DNA from: Isotricha intestinalis
Taxonomy: Eukaryota > Ciliophora > Litostomatea > Vestibuliferida > Isotrichidae
DNA: 32,489 nt
Direction of reading: 5' to 3'
Assembly: GCA_023807065.1 (NCBI GenBank)
Contig: JAJJLU010003768.1
Coordinates: 1-32,489, forward strand
Below, one piece after another: positions 28,905 through 32,489 of the stretch (its first letter is position 1; every line of letters begins with the position of its first letter). The position numbers were made by a program, and so were the translations under genes. The notes under the pieces are model-generated. The model saw only the letters and a program-made list of their open reading frames with translations. It was not told the DNA's origin and made no database searches.

Positions 28905-30125
28905 TTAAAAATAATCATCAAAAAATGTTTCAAGAACTACATTTAATTTTCTTATATTAAATTTTCCATTTTGTAAATTTTCCTTTTCATCTTTTTGATA
29001 TATAGCATTATATCTATTAATTAATCTTTCAGTAATATTATCTGTTAATTCTTCTTCATATATTTTTGAACATTCTATTAATTTAAAAAATATATTTATA
29101 TCTTTTTGAGTATAATATATTTGTTCATTTGTTTTTTTTGGTAAATAATATAAGAATGTATATTTTTCTCTTGTTCTTTCATCAGGAAGAGATATAATTA
29201 AATCAAAACATGATAAAAATTCTTCGAAATTTATTATTTTTTTTTTAAAAATTACTAATTTAGTTATTCCTTGATATAAAGTAATATCATTTATTCCAAT
29301 TTCTAATAAAAATTGTTTAAATTTTGAAGAAAATAAATTTATTTTCATATTTTCATTAATAAATAAATTTGATTTAGTTAAATTTTTTATTTTTTTATAA
29401 TGATAAAACATTAATTGAATATAATTTTTATTCATTGAATTAACAATATTGTTATAATTAGATTGATTTAAATAAAAAAGAAGTGGATCTGGTTTTTTTT
29501 TATTTTTATTTTTAGGACTAGAACTTTTTTCAATAATTAAATTATTATTAATATTATTTATTATATTAGTGGAATTATTAGTTGAAGAATTTAACAAATT
29601 TACAATATTATCTTTAGAATTAATTTTTTTTTCTTCATTATTTTCTTCCAAAATTAAATTATCATTTTTCATTATTTCATTAAATAAAATTAAATAATCT
29701 TCTGATTTTTCCTTTTCATCTGATAAAATTGGACATTCAAAAAAATCAATTTCATTTTCATTTAATAAACCTTTATCATCAATATTTTCATTATTGAAAG
29801 AAAGACTTTTATTTGAATTATTTGTTAAATCAATAGAAATTTCTTTTAAATCATTTTCAGATAAATTTTCTCTTTCTTGAAAATCTGAAATTATTCCTTT
29901 ATTTAAATAACTCAATCCTCCATCATTAATTTTATTATCTATTGCTATTTTTTTTAAAGGAAAATAAAATGAATAAATTTTGTTTTCGTTTCCAGTTTTT
30001 TGCTTTTTTAAAGGTAATTCTTTTTCTTTACAAAGATTTAATATACATAATAAATTAATTAATAATTCTTTATTAATATTATTATTATCAGATGATTTAT
30101 TCTTCATTTTAGTTATTATTTCCAT
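28905..30125 (-). CDS. Asn-rich protein of unknown function with a possible EF-hand-like C-terminal domain
   Basis: 406 residues. The first 240 are Asn/Lys/Ser/Glu-rich and mostly disordered. The last 150 look folded: helices around SSKFKQFLLEIGINDITLYQ and KIINFEEFLSCFDLIISLPD, then TREKYTFLYYL, a layout like the degenerate EF-hand pairs in TBC1D9-type proteins, although the calcium-binding acidic loop is missing. There is no membrane segment. An in-frame TAA lies directly before the ATG, but an overlapping upstream frame (30109-30246) suggests the true N-terminus may lie further upstream and be reached through a one-base frame change. Function unknown. Confidence 0.65.
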   Translation of the reverse strand: MEIITKMKNKSSDNNNINKELLINLLCILNLCKEKELPLKKQKTGNENKIYSFYFPLKKIAIDNKINDGGLSYLNKGIISDFQERENLSENDLKEISIDLTNNSNKSLSFNNENIDDKGLLNENEIDFFECPILSDEKEKSEDYLILFNEIMKNDNLILEENNEEKKINSKDNIVNLLNSSTNNSTNIINNINNNLIIEKSSSPKNKNKKKPDPLLFYLNQSNYNNIVNSMNKNYIQLMFYHYKKIKNLTKSNLFINENMKINLFSSKFKQFLLEIGINDITLYQGITKLVIFKKKIINFEEFLSCFDLIISLPDERTREKYTFLYYLPKKTNEQIYYTQKDINIFFKLIECSKIYEEELTDNITERLINRYNAIYQKDEKENLQNGKFNIRKLNVVLETFFDDYF

Positions 30126-30246
30126 TTAATTTAAATGTTAATTGACTTTTAAATTTTAATCCTTTATCTTCTATTGCTGGAGTATAATCATTGTAATTAG
30201 TAAAATTTATTATTTCTTCTCTTTCTCTAAAATAATAATGTCTCAT
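30109..30246 (-). CDS. Overlapping 45-codon upstream frame, possible N-terminus or uORF
   Basis: Starts ATG, reads MRHYYFREREEIINFTNYND and ends KLNGNNN before TAA. Its composition looks coding (aromatic and charged residues, not low complexity). It overlaps the first 17 nt of the next gene in another frame. At its stop (AAC-TAA-A) a +1 step would enter the 406-codon frame directly. It could be a regulatory uORF, a frame broken by a sequencing indel, or a true +1 frameshift site. Confidence 0.4.
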   Translation of the reverse strand: MRHYYFREREEIINFTNYNDYTPAIEDKGLKFKSQLTFKLNGNNN

Positions 30247-31307
30247 TAAAAAATTATTTATAAATATATTTTAAAAAAATAAATTATAATTAATTTCTAC
30301 AAAATTATACATAAATAATGAAATAAGAATTTAAAATCAATAAATAATAGAAATTTGAAAAAAATTTTTGGCTTGAAGGATATAATATATGAATATATAT
30401 AATTAATTTTCTTTTATTATATCTCAATTATTCTGGAAAAAACTATAAATATAAATCTACTTTGTTTATTCTTATATAACAATATTTGTTTTTTATTAGT
30501 GATTCCATATCCAAATGAAATTTTGTATTGAATTTAAAATATGAAAAAATAAATGTATAGGCTTTTATTGAAATGAGTTTAAATGATATTTTAATATTGA
30601 TTAAAGATTTAAAAAAATTTACAGAGTATTACAATAAAATACATCTATATAATCTTTGATAGTTTTTTTTATATTGTCCCTCACCGATGTCGCTTCTCTA
30701 AAACCCACCCCCATGAAATGATTTTATACATATTAATTAAAAATTTTCAGACATGGGAAAATTCCACAAATACAGAAATTTTCTTAACAATAAAAATCAA
30801 ACTAGATGATGTTGAGAAGGGTTCCATTACTTGAATTTAATAGAATTATTTAAATTAAAAAATATCATATTTTATATTCTAATTTAATTGAACTACAAAA
30901 TCACAAAATTTAGAAATATATAGAAATTCTTTTAAGATGTATTAGAAAAGATAAAATTAAAAAAGAACATTTATTTAATTTAATATTAAATATAAACCGA
31001 CTTGACGGAACAAACTAAACTTTCATAACATTTTTTTTTTATTCATAACTTTTTTATCAATTCCTTATCATTTTTTTGTTTTTCTTTAGATTTTTCCTTT
31101 TTTAAAAATCTTCTTGTTTTTTTTTCTTTTTTTCTAATAATTATTATTTTTGTTTTAAAAAGAACATATATATATTAAAATCTTTCTTCTTTAATTTTTT
31201 TAAAATCTTTTATTTCTTTTTTTCCTTTCTTTTAATTCTATTTCTTCAATTTTTTGCATTATTTTCTTCTTTTCTTTTTTTTTCTTCTTTCAATAACTCT
31301 TCTCATT
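30247..31307. other. Long intergenic stretch with a GC-rich island
   Basis: About 1.06 kb without a convincing protein gene. Most of it is A/T-rich, with T-rich tracts from 31025 to 31300. Two patches depart from the background: about 30675-30830, listed separately, and a smaller one near 30997-31015 (accgacttgacggaac). No tRNA cloverleaf or rRNA sequence was recognised. Confidence 0.55.
30675..30830. ncRNA. Candidate structured RNA, strand and class unknown
   Basis: In a background of about 80% A+T, 30678-30714 (gtccctcaccgatgtcgc... cccacccccatg) is C-rich. CCCATG at about 30709-30714 can pair with CATGGG near 30754-30759, and TGATTTT just inside can partly pair with AAAATTTTCA, giving a stem of about 50 nt including the loop. 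A further non-AT patch (gatgttgagaagggttcc) follows near 30808-30825. No protein frame longer than about 31 codons spans the island. The class is not recognised; an RNA is only one explanation. Confidence 0.3.
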
Positions 31308-31463
31308 TATAAATTACAAATAAAAAAAACTAAATTAATGGCCAATGTTCAAGCTATTGGAAGTGATGAGATTTATAGAAAAAATAATGATTATGAATAT
31401 GGAGAATCTTTTGGAGAAAAATTAAAAGATTTTGTTATTAATTTTACTTTTAAAGCCTCTTAA
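31308..31463 (+). pseudogene. C-terminal ArfGAP-type remnant (right copy), still open
   Basis: Reads QIKKTKLMANVQAIGSDEIY, then RKNNDYEYGESFGEKLKDFV and ends NFTFKAS, TAA. The left copy (7080-7220) has the same sequence with a TAG for Ser and a TGA for Gly. Here these codons are intact, but nothing upstream resembles the ArfGAP zinc finger: the sequence before 31308 is T-rich and encodes only a Phe/Leu stretch. So it is a truncated piece of an ArfGAP-like gene, or at most a micro-gene. The link to ArfGAP comes only from the left copy. Confidence 0.5.
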
Positions 31464-31885
31464 AAAATTAAGGAATTAAAAATAAAACTAATTAATTATT
31501 ATATTAATAATTACTAAATCAATATGGAAGTTAAATAAATGAAACAATTATTTATTGTTTTTCAATTGTTTTATATATATAGTTTTGTTTTTAGAAAACA
31601 ATTGTTTTTTGTTTTATGAATTGAAAGAAATATTTTTAATTATTTAAATATATTTTAACAAAGAATTTTCCTAAATTATTTCCATAATTATTGTTTCTTA
31701 TTTTCTTTATATTTAATTTAAATTATTTTATATTAATTTTTTTCAAAACAACTAAATTTAATACAACAAAATAAAAAGAATTATATTTTTTAAATAACTA
31801 TTTTTAATATAAATTTTAAAAAGTTTATCAATATTTTATTTTTTATATACTATTAAATTTAATAAAACTCTTATATATTCTTTAA
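31464..31885. other. Spacer inside the right arm, with an insertion relative to the left arm
   Basis: A/T-rich, aligned with 6752-7079 on the left. The block 31525-31640 has no counterpart on the left; it holds palindromic aacaattgtt motifs (for example aaaacaattgtttt near 31600) and a related caattatttattg and caattg pair near 31550. It may be a small mobile insertion, or a deletion on the left. Confidence 0.45.
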
Positions 31886-31990
31886 TTATGGTAAAACCAT
31901 TTTTGCAGAATAATTACAAACATCAAAAATAGCAACTAATTCTTTACCTAAATATTGTCCATATATTTCTGCAATTTCAATTACTAAAGA
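31886..31990 (-). pseudogene. Short unrecognised coding remnant (right copy), open frame
   Basis: Minus-strand frame of 34 codons: SLVIEIAEIYGQYLGKELVA, then IFDVCNYSAKMVLP and TAA. It is preceded by TAACAG, which looks like an intron acceptor, but no upstream exon is visible before the promoter of the protease gene. The left copy is frame-broken. Coding origin is likely from the preserved frame; the family is not recognised. Confidence 0.5.
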
Positions 31991-32158
31991 CTGTTATTTT
32001 TTTTGAAAAATAAATATCGTGAAATTCTCCTATGTTTAATTAAAATAAATTATAATATTGCTTTAATTTATAATCTATATGTTTTTAAATCAAAAACTAA
32101 TTAATATAATCAATAATTAATTTATTTTAATAGGATAATTAGTGGAAAATAAAATAAA

Positions 32159-32489
32159 ATGGAAAATTCAGGGAGTGATGAAATAATTTATGAAAATAAG
32201 AATATCCCAAATGATATTAATATGGTAGATGCTGATAAATTATCTTATGCTTTGTCAAAAATAAAATGTGTAATAAAAATAATAGTAAAAAATATTAATG
32301 GAAATATAATAAAAGTTGGAAGTGGATATTTTTGTAAAATTCCAATAAGAACTAATTATTTAAATGTTTTACTTACAAATAATCATATTTTAAATGATGA
32401 TTTTTTTAATAATAATGAAGAATTAACAATAGAATATTTAAAAAAGAATAAAATATTAAATTTAAAAAATAGATATATTTATACAAATG
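32159..32489 (+). CDS. 5' part of a second trypsin-like peptidase-BspA gene, cut by the window end
   Basis: The frame opens with MENSGSDEIIYENKNIPNDI and stays open to the last base (110 codons). It is nearly the same as the N-terminus of the protein encoded at 5273-6490, with six substitutions in about 104 aligned residues and a five-codon insertion after the start Met. The catalytic His in TNNHIL is kept; the Asp and Ser lie beyond the window. No signal peptide is seen here either. The upstream region, up to the short remnant at 31886-31990, is also shared with the left copy, so gene and promoter were duplicated together. Confidence 0.85.
   Translation, partial: MENSGSDEIIYENKNIPNDINMVDADKLSYALSKIKCVIKIIVKNINGNIIKVGSGYFCKIPIRTNYLNVLLTNNHILNDDFFNNNEELTIEYLKKNKILNLKNRYIYTN

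Larger units (their letters stand above)
31308..32489. repeat. Right arm of the long inverted duplication
   Basis: Matches the reverse complement of 6174-7220 in the same internal order and continues beyond the window. It differs by an extra block of about 110 nt (31525-31640), five extra codons after the protease start, and scattered substitutions. Arms are inverted and lie about 24 kb apart. Confidence 0.85.

Noticed and set aside
30684..30694. TCGCTTCTC in the GC-rich island, resembling the 5' end of U2 snRNA
   Set aside because: The match is only about nine bases, and the conserved U2 sequence that should follow, including the branch-point-pairing GTAGTA, is absent.
31254..31337. N-terminal extension of the 31338-31463 frame as a signal peptide or membrane segment
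   Set aside because: The Phe/Leu-rich residues come from a T-rich tract with no match in the left arm before about 31308, so a membrane protein is not supported.
1..32489. CRISPR arrays, bacterial operons, tRNA or rRNA genes
   Set aside because: I found no direct-repeat and spacer arrays, Shine-Dalgarno patterns, tRNA arms or rRNA blocks; introns and gene families are eukaryotic.

Overview
The window is eukaryotic nuclear DNA from an extremely AT-rich, very compact genome of a microbial eukaryote that builds cilia or flagella. The evidence is the gene set (LRRC9, a polycystin-type channel, RPAP3, COMMD, RPF1, WDR55, a VTA1-like protein), tiny GT-AG introns of 22, 33 and 40 nt, intergenic spacers often of only 50-120 nt, and no bacterial operon or ribosome-binding signals. 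Stops are TAA in all but one intact gene (LRRC9 ends in TGA), and no intact gene needs a reassigned stop, so the standard code fits. I cannot name the organism. Short introns, Asn-rich proteins, tandem polycystin domains and BspA-type repeats would suit a ciliate or another anaerobic or gut-type protist, but this is inference.

Left part (1-8.2 kb): the 3' end of a BspA-repeat gene, a full LRRC9 orthologue, and a complete chymotrypsin-fold protease fused to four BspA-type repeats. Next come about 1.75 kb of gene debris: an unrecognised short coding remnant and an ArfGAP pseudogene whose C-X2-C-X16-C-X2-C finger is still readable through stop codons.

Centre (8.2-30.2 kb): a dense block of housekeeping and ciliary-type genes. 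In order these are COMMD7-like (+), protein phosphatase inhibitor-2 with one intron (-), a small coiled-coil protein (-), RPAP3 (-), a 2432-residue protein with two complete polycystin/TRP channel domains (-), a VTA1/LIP5-like ESCRT factor (-), WDR55 (-), RPF1 (+), a two-intron coiled-coil protein (-), pyruvate kinase (+), a probably acylated CAP-domain protein (+) and an Asn-rich protein of unknown function (-). WDR55 and RPF1, both ribosome-biogenesis factors, are divergent over 75 bp.

Right part (30.2-32.5 kb): an intergenic stretch with an unusual GC-rich island that may hold a structured RNA, then an inverted second copy of the left-hand debris (ArfGAP tail, short remnant) leading into the 5' part of a second protease-BspA gene cut by the window end. 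The two copies form a long inverted duplication of about 1.0-1.2 kb per arm around roughly 24 kb of ordinary genes. The protease-BspA family, present three times, is the mobile or expanding element of this locus.
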